From NCBI RefSeq assembly GCF_000685235.1, contig NZ_ARYH01000001.1, positions 1,674,001-1,738,000 of the forward strand: a stretch of DNA of 64,000 bases. The letters are read 5' to 3'. The stretch is from Hyphomonas adhaerens MHS-3. GTDB lineage: Bacteria; Pseudomonadota; Alphaproteobacteria; Caulobacterales; Hyphomonadaceae. Shown piece after piece: positions 33,793 through 41,608 of this stretch. Each line of letters opens with the position of its first letter. Position 1 is the first letter of the stretch. A program made the translations under genes and the position numbers. Below the pieces are notes generated by a model. It was not told the origin of the DNA, ran no database searches, and saw only the letters and a program-made list of their open reading frames with translations.

Positions 33793-36279
33793 ATGCAGTT
33801 GAGGCAACAGCGGCTACGTCATTTGAAGACGGCCCTTGTCCTGGCAGTTGCCGGACCGTCCCTTGCCATGCTTGGCGCGTGTGCCAGTGGAGGCGGGGGC
33901 GGCAGTTCCGCCGTCACGCCCGCGTCGCCGCCTCTACCGCCCCCTCCGGCGCCGCCACCACCTCCACCACCGCCGCCGTTTCCGGCGGAGATCGCGCCGC
34001 CTTCGGCATTCGAAACACGCGAATACACCCTGACCGGCGGGTTGCCGGTGATCGGCGCGTCAGCGGCCTACTCGATCGGGGCGACCGGAGCCGGCATCAA
34101 GGTCGCGGTGATTGATACGGGCACAATCGATAATCACCCGGACCTGCAGGATGCCTTCGTCCAGACCTTCGATGTCTGTGCCGATACGAATTGCAGCGGA
34201 TACGATGCGAACGGGGATCCCATCACCACGACCCGCCAGCCGGACGATATCGATACAAGCGGCCATGGGACGCTGGTTTCCGGTGTGATCGCTGCGCGCA
34301 GGCAGGACGATTACACGACGGTATCTGACGAAGGAACAGGCGTGCAGGGCGTCGCCTTTGAATCCTCCCTCATATCGGTTCGTGCGGACAGCCCGGGAAG
34401 CTGCGCCCGGACAGGGGAGGACGAAGGCTGCAATTACAATGATGCTGCTCTCGTGCGGGCCATTCAGTATGCTGTTGACCAGGGCGCCAGTGTTATCAAC
34501 ATGTCGCTGGGCGGCGAAATCGATGCCAATCCGGCATTGGAAAATGCTGTGCGCAGCGCTGCCTCGGCGGGCGTCCTCGTTGTCATCTCTGCCGGGAACG
34601 AAGCAGAGCCAGCCATCGATGACGGGATGGGAAATATCACCCCGGCGGTCGGCGGAACGCCGACGGAGCCAGCCTATATCGCCGGACAGGACCAATCATT
34701 TGGGCGGGTCGTGGCTGTCGGCTCAATCGACCTCAACCGCACCATTTCAGATTTCTCCAATCGCGCCGGCAATGACGCGAAGAGTTACTATATCCTGGCC
34801 CCGGGTGAAGGCGTCGCGACGACCGGTCTCGATGATGACGTTGTGCATCCGGAGTGGCCGGCATGTTCCGCCACAGTTACCGAGCAATGCCGGGATGCCG
34901 ATGACACGCCGGATTACTGGTATGCCAGCGGCACGTCTTTCTCGGCCCCCTACATGGCAGGCGCGCTGGCGCTGATGCTGCAGACATTCCCGAACCTCAG
35001 GGACAAGCCCGAGGTTGCGCTGCAGATCCTTCTGGATACGGCGGATGACTATGTCGATCCGGATCTCGACCCGATCACCGGAACCGCGGCGGGCGAAGGG
35101 ATCGATGAGGTGTCTGGCGTCGGCATCCTCAATCTCATCAAGGCCTTTGCGCCCCAGGGGCAGCAGACACTGGATTTCGGTACGGAGAAAGTCTCCATCG
35201 ATGCGGCGCTGGCGCCAAGCGGCGGCGCGTTCGGAGATTGGGCGTCAAACTCGGGCGCGCTGAACGGACTGGTCTTTCAGGACGGGTACGAACGCGGCTT
35301 CGTTCTGGACGCCGACGCCGTTTCCTCTCAATTGCCAGCGGCCATGACCGGTAACCGGATGGTCGACTTCGGGACACGGGCCGATTGGGCCGCGGGTGAA
35401 ACGCATGCTGTGCGCGCCGGCAATCTGTCCTTCAACTGGACGCAGGCACGTCTTTACGACGATCCGACGGCGCCCTACCAGGAAGACCCGGAATCGACGT
35501 TCCAGATGCGCTACAGTTTCGGCGCCAACGAGGTGGAAGTCGGCCGGGGCGGATCGCTCACCCGGCTGGCGCCGGATGTGTCGCTGCTGAACGAGCCGGG
35601 CGTCGGCAACGCGTTCTCCACAGGCGGGGCGTGGGCGAAGTTCAGCCACCATCTGAGGCAGGGCCTCGTGATGGACTTCTTCTCTGCCGAACAAAGTGGA
35701 CGCAGCCAGTCCGGCTTCCGGTTCGGCCGGGACAAGCCGCGCTGGTCTTACCGGTTCGGGGCCACCTTTGTGGAAGATGCGAACACCGCCCTCGGTGGAT
35801 CGGTACAGGAACGCTTCGGCGCCGAAGACCAGACACGGATGACGGCCTATGCGCTGGAAGGCGCCTGGCTGGCAGGGCGGCGCTGGACGCTGTCGTCCGG
35901 CATGGAGATGGCAAGCGTCGAGCTGCCGGGCGTGAATGTGAATGATGTCTGGACCAGCCGCTGGTCCCTTGGCGCGAGCCGTCCGGCCGGGCCGGGGCGT
36001 CTCAGCCTGATCGTTGCCCAGCCATGGCGGGCGGAAACGGGCTCGATCGCGCTCAACGCGCCGGTCGGCATCGACGTGTCCGGTGCGCTGATCCATCAAA
36101 CCATCAATGCCAACCTGACACCCAGCGGGCGGCAGGTGGATTTTGAAACGCGCTACGGCTTCCAGCTGGTGGACGGCTGGACCGGCGAGACGGCGGCCGT
36201 GGTGTCGACATCGCCGAACCATATCGCGGGTGCTGAAGAGGAGAGCGCCCTGTGGTTCAGGCTATCGACAGACTGGTGA
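33793..36279 (+). CDS. Lipid-anchored subtilisin-like (S8) autotransporter protease
   Basis: 828 residues from ATG 33793, with GGAGG upstream. Signal peptide and lipobox LGAC (Cys30), then Gly5 and a Pro-rich linker (about 47-70). The S8 domain has catalytic Asp108 (VAVIDTG), His158 (SGHGTLVSGVI) and Ser382 (ASGTSFSAPYMAGA), with two CysXX segments around the inserted loops. From about residue 560 the protein becomes beta-rich, with repeated aromatic strand patterns (AVRAGNLSFNWTQARLY, FQMRYSFG, WSYRFGATFVEDANTALGGS, QVDFETRYGFQL) and a terminal Trp (LSTDW), consistent with an outer-membrane barrel. NalP and SphB1 are known lipidated S8 autotransporters; this is the same architecture. Substrate unknown. 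Confidence 0.85.
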   Translation: MQLRQQRLRHLKTALVLAVAGPSLAMLGACASGGGGGSSAVTPASPPLPPPPAPPPPPPPPPFPAEIAPPSAFETREYTLTGGLPVIGASAAYSIGATGAGIKVAVIDTGTIDNHPDLQDAFVQTFDVCADTNCSGYDANGDPITTTRQPDDIDTSGHGTLVSGVIAARRQDDYTTVSDEGTGVQGVAFESSLISVRADSPGSCARTGEDEGCNYNDAALVRAIQYAVDQGASVINMSLGGEIDANPALENAVRSAASAGVLVVISAGNEAEPAIDDGMGNITPAVGGTPTEPAYIAGQDQSFGRVVAVGSIDLNRTISDFSNRAGNDAKSYYILAPGEGVATTGLDDDVVHPEWPACSATVTEQCRDADDTPDYWYASGTSFSAPYMAGALALMLQTFPNLRDKPEVALQILLDTADDYVDPDLDPITGTAAGEGIDEVSGVGILNLIKAFAPQGQQTLDFGTEKVSIDAALAPSGGAFGDWASNSGALNGLVFQDGYERGFVLDADAVSSQLPAAMTGNRMVDFGTRADWAAGETHAVRAGNLSFNWTQARLYDDPTAPYQEDPESTFQMRYSFGANEVEVGRGGSLTRLAPDVSLLNEPGVGNAFSTGGAWAKFSHHLRQGLVMDFFSAEQSGRSQSGFRFGRDKPRWSYRFGATFVEDANTALGGSVQERFGAEDQTRMTAYALEGAWLAGRRWTLSSGMEMASVELPGVNVNDVWTSRWSLGASRPAGPGRLSLIVAQPWRAETGSIALNAPVGIDVSGALIHQTINANLTPSGRQVDFETRYGFQLVDGWTGETAAVVSTSPNHIAGAEEESALWFRLSTDW

Positions 36280-36281
36280 GG

Positions 36282-36698
36282 ATGCGCGCAGCAGCGGCGC
36301 TGGCATCACTCGGGATGCTGGCCGGATGCCAGTGCCACTGGCCACATACTTCGGATGAGCAGATCGAGCCTGACCGGGTTGCCGATGCGGAGGCCGCACC
36401 GGCGTGCCCGGCCGTGACGAGCGCCAAGGCTTGGGTCAACCGGATGCCAACCATCGGCAGCGAGCCGACCAGAATGATCGTGATGCTGGACGTAGACAGC
36501 AAGGACAGCTGGTTCATGGCGCCGCTGGACATGCCGTCCGCAACCGGGCTCATCCTGGAGCTGAAGCCCGGCGGGGCGGCTGTGCCGGGCACGGTCGCCT
36601 ACCGCCAGATGGCGCCTGCACCGCTGCCGGACGGCATACGGATCCTGTGCCGGGGCAGCGAAATTGCCACGGTCAGCGATGTGATGATCGTCCAGTAA
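36282..36698 (+). CDS. Small lipoprotein coupled to the subtilase gene
   Basis: 138 residues. ATG 36282 sits two bases after the subtilase TGA, so translation is probably coupled. Lipobox MLAGC (Cys16). Four Cys follow in the mature part (CQCHW, APACPAV, ILCRGSE), possibly disulfide-linked. The beta-rich core includes TIGSEPTRMIVMLDVDSKDSWFMAPLDM and VAYRQMAPAPLPDGIRIL. No known domain recognised. The coupling suggests it is a partner, chaperone or inhibitor for the protease at the cell surface (inference). Confidence 0.7.
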   Translation: MRAAAALASLGMLAGCQCHWPHTSDEQIEPDRVADAEAAPACPAVTSAKAWVNRMPTIGSEPTRMIVMLDVDSKDSWFMAPLDMPSATGLILELKPGGAAVPGTVAYRQMAPAPLPDGIRILCRGSEIATVSDVMIVQ

Positions 36699-36704
36699 AC
36701 CTGC

Positions 36705-37886
36705 CTAGTTGGCGAGGCGTGCGAGCTCCGACGTCAGGTCCGTTTTTTCCCAGCTGAAGGCCCCATTGTCGCCCGGCTGGCGGCCGAAATGGCCATAGGC
36801 GGCGCTTGGGCCATAGATCGGACGGTTCAGCTGAAGGTGCGTGCGGATGCCTTTCGGGGAGAGATCGAACAGTTCCCGAATTGTCTTCGCGATGCGGACT
36901 TCATCCGCCTTGCCGGTGCCATGGGTGTCGACATAGATCGACAGGGGCTGCGACACGCCGATGGCGTAGCTGACCTGGATCGTGCAGCGCTCGGCAAGTC
37001 CGGCGGCCACGACATTCTTCGCGAGGTAGCGCGTCGCGTAAGCGGCAGAACGGTCCACCTTGGACGGGTCCTTGCCAGAGAATGCGCCGCCGCCATGCGG
37101 AGCGGCCCCGCCATAGGTGTCGACGATGATCTTCCGGCCTGTGAGGCCTGCGTCGCCATCCGGGCCGCCGATATAGAAGCTGCCTGTCGGGTTCACATAG
37201 AACTTGTCTTCCGGCGGGAACCAGCCTTCCGGCAGCACGTCCGCGACGACCGGGCGGATGATCTCGCGCAGTTCGTCCTGGCTGACATCCTTGCCGTGCT
37301 GGTGGGAGACGACGATCGCGTTCACGCCGACGGGCTTGGAGCCTTCATATTGCAGCGTGACCTGGCTCTTGGCGTCCGGCTCCAGCTGCGGGCGCTCACC
37401 GGAATGGCGCAGCGCGGCCAGTTTCTGGAGGATCTGGTGGGAATAGACCAGCGTCGCCGGCATCAGTTCCGGCGTCTCATTGGTGGCGTAACCGAACATG
37501 ATGCCTTGGTCGCCCGCGCCTTCTTCCTTGAACAGGCCCTGGCCCGCTTCCACGCCCTGGGCGATTTCGGCGGACTGGCCGTGAACGAGATTGTCGATCG
37601 ACAAATTCTTCCAGTGGAAGCCATCCTGTTCGTAGCCGATCCGCTTCACGACGGCCCGGGCGGCCTCGTTCATTTCCTCTTCGGTGACCACCGCGCCGTT
37701 ATTCGTGCGCACTTCGCCAGCCAGCACGATCTTGTTGGTCGTGGTCAGTGTTTCCACGGCGACCTTGGCCGTCGGATCCTTTGCCAGGAACAGGTCAACA
37801 ATCGCGTCCGAAACCTGGTCTGCGACCTTGTCCGGATGGCCTTCCGAAACACTTTCGGAGGTGAATTCGTGGGCGGAGAGTTTCAT
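36705..37886 (-). CDS. metK: S-adenosylmethionine synthetase
   Basis: 393 residues. Makes SAM from methionine and [27 protein letters not shown], the family hexapeptide region [15 protein letters not shown], and the P-loop-like [19 protein letters not shown] are all present. ATG 37886 ([12 protein letters not shown]) follows AGAGGA; an in-frame extension to 37937 would run into purU and is rejected. Last gene of ahcY-purU-metK: it starts 19 bp after the purU stop. Confidence 0.98.
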   Translation of the reverse strand: MKLSAHEFTSESVSEGHPDKVADQVSDAIVDLFLAKDPTAKVAVETLTTTNKIVLAGEVRTNNGAVVTEEEMNEAARAVVKRIGYEQDGFHWKNLSIDNLVHGQSAEIAQGVEAGQGLFKEEGAGDQGIMFGYATNETPELMPATLVYSHQILQKLAALRHSGERPQLEPDAKSQVTLQYEGSKPVGVNAIVVSHQHGKDVSQDELREIIRPVVADVLPEGWFPPEDKFYVNPTGSFYIGGPDGDAGLTGRKIIVDTYGGAAPHGGGAFSGKDPSKVDRSAAYATRYLAKNVVAAGLAERCTIQVSYAIGVSQPLSIYVDTHGTGKADEVRIAKTIRELFDLSPKGIRTHLQLNRPIYGPSAAYGHFGRQPGDNGAFSWEKTDLTSELARLAN

Positions 37887-37905
37887 GGCAGTTTCCTCTG
37901 AGGGC

Positions 37906-38766
37906 TTATCTGGCGAAGACGATGGTCCGGCCTGCATGACTGAAAACGCGGTGCTCTGCGTGTGCCTTGACGGCGCGCAGAAGGGCCGTGCCTTCCAGGT
38001 GGCGGCCGGTCTCGATCATGTCGGCGGGGGTGTAGGTATGGTCGATGGATTCAGTAACCTGGGTGATGATCGGGCCTTCATCCAGGTTTGCGGTGACGTA
38101 ATGGGCGGTGGCGCCGATGACCTTCACGCCGCGGGCGTGGGCCTGGTGATAGGGGCGGGCGCCCTTGAAGCTCGGCAGGAAGGAGTGGTGGATATTGATG
38201 CACCGTCCCTCCAGTTCCCGGCAGGCATCGTCGCTGAGCACCTGCATGTAACGGGCGAGGACGACCAGGTCCGCGCCGGTTTCCTCAATCACGTGGAAGA
38301 GCCGCGCTTCGGCCTCAGGCTTTGTCGATGCCGTCACCGGGATGTGGTACCAGGGCAGGCCGAAATGGGCGAACTGGTCTTTCAGCGTCTCATTGTTCGA
38401 CACGATTCCGACCACGTCGATCGGCAGCTCCTTGCGGCGGGAGGCGTAGAGCAGCGTGTTGGCACAATGGTCTGACTTCGAGACCAGCAGCAGCGTCCGC
38501 ATGCGCTGGCCGACCGGGGCGACGCTCCAGTCGGCTTCCAGCTCTTCGCCCGCTTCCTCGATGTCGCCCAGCAGGCTGAGCGGCACTTCTCCGCCTTCCG
38601 GCGCGCGGAACACGAGCCGGGCAAAGAATTGCCCGGACTCGGTGTCACCAAAGGTGCGGGAGGACGCAATGAAGCACTCATGCGCTTCCATGAGGTGCGC
38701 CAGCGTCGCGACAATCCCGACCCGGTCCGGGCAGGATAAAGTCAGGATGTGATCGCCGGTTGTCAT
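37906..38766 (-). CDS. purU: Formyltetrahydrofolate deformylase
   Basis: 286 residues. Hydrolyses 10-formyl-THF to formate and THF, balancing one-carbon units with methionine. N-terminal ACT domain ([27 protein letters not shown]) then a formyltransferase domain: [39 protein letters not shown], and the catalytic Asn-His-Asp set in [21 protein letters not shown] and [19 protein letters not shown]. It lies 21 bp after ahcY and 19 bp before metK. The placement in the methyl-cycle operon agrees with PurU's link to the methionine pool. Confidence 0.97.
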   Translation of the reverse strand: MTTGDHILTLSCPDRVGIVATLAHLMEAHECFIASSRTFGDTESGQFFARLVFRAPEGGEVPLSLLGDIEEAGEELEADWSVAPVGQRMRTLLLVSKSDHCANTLLYASRRKELPIDVVGIVSNNETLKDQFAHFGLPWYHIPVTASTKPEAEARLFHVIEETGADLVVLARYMQVLSDDACRELEGRCINIHHSFLPSFKGARPYHQAHARGVKVIGATAHYVTANLDEGPIITQVTESIDHTYTPADMIETGRHLEGTALLRAVKAHAEHRVFSHAGRTIVFAR

Positions 38767-38787
38767 GCTGCGTCCCGCCCTGGGGGC

Positions 38788-40182
38788 CTAGTACCGGTAG
38801 TGTTCCGGCTTGAACGGGCCGACCGTGTTCACACCGATATAATCGGCCTGTTCACGCGACAGTTCGGTCAGCTGAACCCCAAGCTTTTCAAGGTGCAGCA
38901 TGGCGACCTTCTCATCGAGGTGCTTGGGCAGGGTGTAGACCTTGTTCTCGTATTCGTGCCCGCGCGTCCACAGTTCCATCTGCGCCAGAGTCTGGTTGGT
39001 GAACGAGGCGGACATCACGAAGGACGGGTGGCCCGTGGCATTGCCGAGGTTCACAAGGCGGCCTTCCGACAGGAGGATGATGCGCTTGCCATCCGGGAAG
39101 GTGATCATGTCCACCTGCGGCTTGATGTTCGTCCATTCGAAATTCTTAAGGCCTTCGACCTGAATCTCATTGTCGAAGTGGCCGATATTGCAGACGATCG
39201 CCATGTCTTTCATCGCCCGCATGTGGTCGACGGTGATGATGTCCTTGTTGCCTGTGGAGGTGACAAAGATGTCGAACAGCGGGGCAGCGTTTTCCATGGT
39301 GAGGACTTCATAGCCGTCCATCGCAGCCTGCAGGGCGCAGATCGGGTCGACCTCGGAAACGGCCACGCGGGCACCGGAGCCGGAGAGCGAAGCGGCCGAG
39401 CCTTTGCCGACATCGCCATAGCCGGCGACGAAAGCCTTCTTGCCGGCCATCATCACGTCGGTGCCGCGGCGGATCGCGTCGACCAGGCTCTCTTTACAGC
39501 CATACTTGTTGTCGAATTTCGACTTGGTCACGCTGTCATTGACGTTGATCGCCGGGAAGGGCAGTTCGCCGCGTTTTTCCATTTGATACAAGCGGTTAAC
39601 GCCTGTGGTCGTCTCTTCGGAGACGCCCTTGATGCCTGCCTTGGTCTTTGCAAACCAGCCCGGGGAGGCTTCCATCCGCTTCTTGATCTGGGCGAACAGG
39701 GCGCGCTCCTCATCCGAGGACGGCTTGGAGATCACGGAGGCGTCCGCTTCGGCTTTCTCGCCGAGGACGAGGTAGAGCGTCGCGTCGCCGCCATCGTCGA
39801 GGATCAGGTTCGGGGCGGTGCCGTCATGCCAGTGGAACAGGCGGTCGGTGTAGTCCCAGTACTCTTCCAGCGTTTCGCCTTTATAGGCCCAGACCGGCGT
39901 GCCACTGGCGGCGATGGCCGCGGCAGCGTGATCCTGTGTGCTGTAGATATTGCAGGAGACCCACTGAACGTCGGCGCCCAGGGCTTCAAGCGTCTGGATC
40001 AGGACAGCCGTCTGGATGGTCATGTGCAGCGAGCCGGCAATCTTGGCGCCCTTCAGGGGCTGCTCAGCGCCGAACTCTTCGCGGGCTGACATCAGGCCCG
40101 GCATTTCTGTTTCGGCAATCGCGATTTCCTTGCGTCCGAAATCTGCGAGGGTGATGTCCGCGACGTGATACGTCTTCGCCAT
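38788..40182 (-). CDS. ahcY: Adenosylhomocysteinase (SAH hydrolase)
   Basis: 464 residues. Splits S-adenosylhomocysteine to adenosine and homocysteine; removes the product inhibitor of methyltransferases. Conserved [28 protein letters not shown] loop [37 protein letters not shown], and C-terminal HYRY, which is the invariant Lys/Tyr end of the family. The ~40-residue insert after residue 150 ([16 protein letters not shown]) is the usual bacterial/plant form. Its leader has a terminator-like hairpin (see 40183-40330). First gene of ahcY-purU-metK. Confidence 0.98.
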   Translation of the reverse strand: MAKTYHVADITLADFGRKEIAIAETEMPGLMSAREEFGAEQPLKGAKIAGSLHMTIQTAVLIQTLEALGADVQWVSCNIYSTQDHAAAAIAASGTPVWAYKGETLEEYWDYTDRLFHWHDGTAPNLILDDGGDATLYLVLGEKAEADASVISKPSSDEERALFAQIKKRMEASPGWFAKTKAGIKGVSEETTTGVNRLYQMEKRGELPFPAINVNDSVTKSKFDNKYGCKESLVDAIRRGTDVMMAGKKAFVAGYGDVGKGSAASLSGSGARVAVSEVDPICALQAAMDGYEVLTMENAAPLFDIFVTSTGNKDIITVDHMRAMKDMAIVCNIGHFDNEIQVEGLKNFEWTNIKPQVDMITFPDGKRIILLSEGRLVNLGNATGHPSFVMSASFTNQTLAQMELWTRGHEYENKVYTLPKHLDEKVAMLHLEKLGVQLTELSREQADYIGVNTVGPFKPEHYRY

Positions 40183-40225
40183 ATCAATGTTCCTTTATAC
40201 GTTTGTGCGCGGGTAGCATGGAGCC

Positions 40226-40246
40226 AAAAAAAAGGCAACGTGCCTT
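40226..40246 (-). terminator. Terminator-like hairpin in the ahcY leader
   Basis: On the minus strand, a 6-bp stem AAGGCA/TGCCTT with a 3-nt loop runs into eight consecutive Ts, only 44 bp upstream of the ahcY start. It would end transcripts coming from gtrA or from an ahcY promoter upstream; in the latter case it is an attenuator. Confidence 0.8.
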
Positions 40247-40272
40247 CCTGTGACGGAGGTGTAACCCGCCCC

Positions 40273-40308
40273 GGAACACCATCAGGAACACCATCAGGAA
40301 CACACTCA
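40273..40308. repeat. Three tandem 12-bp units upstream of ahcY
   Basis: Two exact copies of GGAACACCATCA (40273-40284, 40285-40296) are followed by a third with two changes, GGAACACACTCA (40297-40308). On the coding strand the unit is TGATGGTGTTCC. Possible protein-binding iterons or leader RNA pairing sequences. Confidence 0.8.
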
Positions 40309-40333
40309 ATACACCCTCTATGGACCATCAACA

Positions 40334-40366
40334 GACGGCCCCGGCCCCCGGTCAGGCCGGGCCGTC
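40334..40366. other. GC-rich stem-loop between gtrA and the ahcY leader
   Basis: GACGGCCC-[c]-GGCC (40334-40346) pairs with GGCC-GGGCCGTC (40355-40366) over 12 bp with one bulge and an 8-nt loop. It lies 40 bp after the gtrA stop on the minus strand. No T-run follows, so it is at best a weak or Rho-aided terminator. Confidence 0.5.
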
Positions 40367-40405
40367 AGGGGCGGTCTGCGCCAGTTCCAGTCGAGAGGGG
40401 GAGGG

Positions 40406-40816
40406 TCAGGCCGCCTTGCGGAAGACGAAGCGGGAATCCAGCAGGAATTTCAGGATGTAGCCGATAACGAGGCCGATGACGCCGCCGACATAACGCATCA
40501 GGTCGGACTCGAAGGCATAGTGGAAGAAGATCTCCGTGCCCCAGAAGACGATCGTCGTGAACACGCCGGTGAACGTGTAGAACGCGAATTGCGAAACCAT
40601 GGCGCGGCCATGTTCCAGCTTCTCTTCAAAGACGAGGAACTTGTCCAAGAGGTATTTCGAGACGAGTCCGGCGCCGGTGCCGACAAAGATCGAGGCGTAG
40701 ACCGCCAGCGTGCCGTCGCCGAACAGCTGGACGACGCCGTACTGCGACCCGATGTTCACGATGATCGAGAACACCGCCGCGGCCGCATAGATCGCAATCT
40801 TTTTCGACATGGGCAT
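40406..40816 (-). CDS. GtrA-family membrane protein
   Basis: 136 residues with four hydrophobic segments (about 5-26, 32-55, 72-92, 104-128). GtrA-type residues: SKYLLDKFLVFEEK, MVSQFAFYTFTGVFTTIVFWGTE, VIGYILKFLLDSRFVF. GtrA proteins are thought to flip polyprenyl-phosphate-linked sugars (e.g. in serotype conversion and mycobacterial arabinogalactan synthesis). It ends the cluster ubiA-dprE1-dprE2-gtrA on one strand, 13 bp after the dprE2-like stop, a fitting place for a decaprenyl-P-arabinose translocase (inference). Confidence 0.85.
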   Translation of the reverse strand: MPMSKKIAIYAAAAVFSIIVNIGSQYGVVQLFGDGTLAVYASIFVGTGAGLVSKYLLDKFLVFEEKLEHGRAMVSQFAFYTFTGVFTTIVFWGTEIFFHYAFESDLMRYVGGVIGLVIGYILKFLLDSRFVFRKAA

Positions 40817-40829
40817 TCGCGGGGCGCCC

Positions 40830-41594
40830 TTACAGTTTCGTCTTGTGGAAGATGGGCATCGGCACAGCGCGGATGATCAGCAGGATCCAGCGCCAGAACC
40901 AGGGCGCATAGATGCGGGCGCGCTTCTTCACGACCGCCTTGCGGATGATTTGCGCCACCGCGTCGGCCGTCGCCCAGAGCGGGCCGCCCTTGGCAATATG
41001 ATCCGTCATCGGCGTATCCATGAAGCCCGGCTTGACCAGCGTGACGGCAATGTCCTTGTTGGCGGCGAAGCGGTGGCTCATGCCTTCGGAGACGCGCTCC
41101 AGTCCGGCCTTCGTCGCGCCATAGAGGTAGTTCGACTGGCGGCCGCGGTCGCCTGCGACAGAGCCGATCACGACCAGCTGGCCGTGTCCCTGCGTTTCGA
41201 ACACTTTGGCCAGTGTCTCCATCCAGAGCACGGCAGACACAAAGTTCGTGTCCAGCATATCTTTCAGATGGCTGGCATTGTCCTGGAAGTCTTTCTGGTC
41301 ACCCAGTACGCCATAGGCGAGGAAGCCCTCATCAATATTGCCTGCATGCTGTTTCGCAACGTCTTCCATCACCGGCAGGATCTTGTCCGGGTCTGACAGG
41401 TCCGCCGTGATCGTGATCACTTTGGCGCCCGAGCGTGCGGCGATGTCGTCACGCACCGTCGACAGGGTCTCTCCATTCCGCGCGACCAGCACATAGGTGC
41501 CGAACGCGCCTTCCGCGCTGACCAGCCGCAGATAGGCCTGCGCGAGGCCGGAGGTCGCCCCCAGAACGAGAAGGGTCTTGTTGGAAGAGGTCAT
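40830..41594 (-). CDS. DprE2-like SDR (decaprenylphospho-erythro-pentofuranosid-2-ulose 2-reductase type)
   Basis: 254 residues. Nucleotide loop TLLVLGATSGLAQAYLR, ITADLSDPDKI, VIGSVAGDRGRQSNYLYGATKAGLERVSEG (Ser, Tyr, Lys catalytic set), and VTLVKPGFMDTPMTDHIAKGG. The PGFMDTPMT segment and a C-terminal basic helix ending FHKTKL are shared with mycobacterial DprE2. ATG 41594 is chosen; a TTG at 41612 overlapping the DprE1-like stop is an alternative. Directly follows the DprE1-like gene, with which DprE2 works to epimerise the lipid-linked ribose. Confidence 0.85.
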   Translation of the reverse strand: MTSSNKTLLVLGATSGLAQAYLRLVSAEGAFGTYVLVARNGETLSTVRDDIAARSGAKVITITADLSDPDKILPVMEDVAKQHAGNIDEGFLAYGVLGDQKDFQDNASHLKDMLDTNFVSAVLWMETLAKVFETQGHGQLVVIGSVAGDRGRQSNYLYGATKAGLERVSEGMSHRFAANKDIAVTLVKPGFMDTPMTDHIAKGGPLWATADAVAQIIRKAVVKKRARIYAPWFWRWILLIIRAVPMPIFHKTKL

Positions 41595-41608
41595 GCTCGC
41601 TTGTCCGT

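Larger units (their letters stand above)
40183..40330 (-). promoter_or_regulatory. Candidate attenuator leader of the ahcY-purU-metK operon
   Basis: Reading toward ahcY, the leader has three tandem 12-bp units, then a G-rich stretch (GGGGCGGG), then an AAGGCA-cgt-TGCCTT stem with eight Ts, then 44 nt with an AAAGGA ribosome site and ATG. The sequence TTCCTG in the repeats is complementary to CAGGAA at the 5' edge of the terminator stem, and GGTGT to ACACC, so an alternative antiterminator pairing is possible. No match to the SAM-I, SAM-II, SAM-SAH or SAH riboswitch consensus was seen by eye. Functional status is inference. Confidence 0.45.

Noticed and set aside
37887-37937. N-terminal extension of MetK
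   Set aside because: The extra residues overlap the purU 3' end and have no counterpart in the family; ATG 37886 has a ribosome site.
40273-40308. Mini CRISPR-like repeat
   Set aside because: Units are 12 bp and directly adjacent with no spacers; no cas genes nearby.
40183-40330. Known SAM-II, SAM-SAH or SAH riboswitch before ahcY
   Set aside because: The conserved blocks of these classes were not found by eye. The leader is reported as an unclassified attenuator instead; a covariance-model search would settle this.
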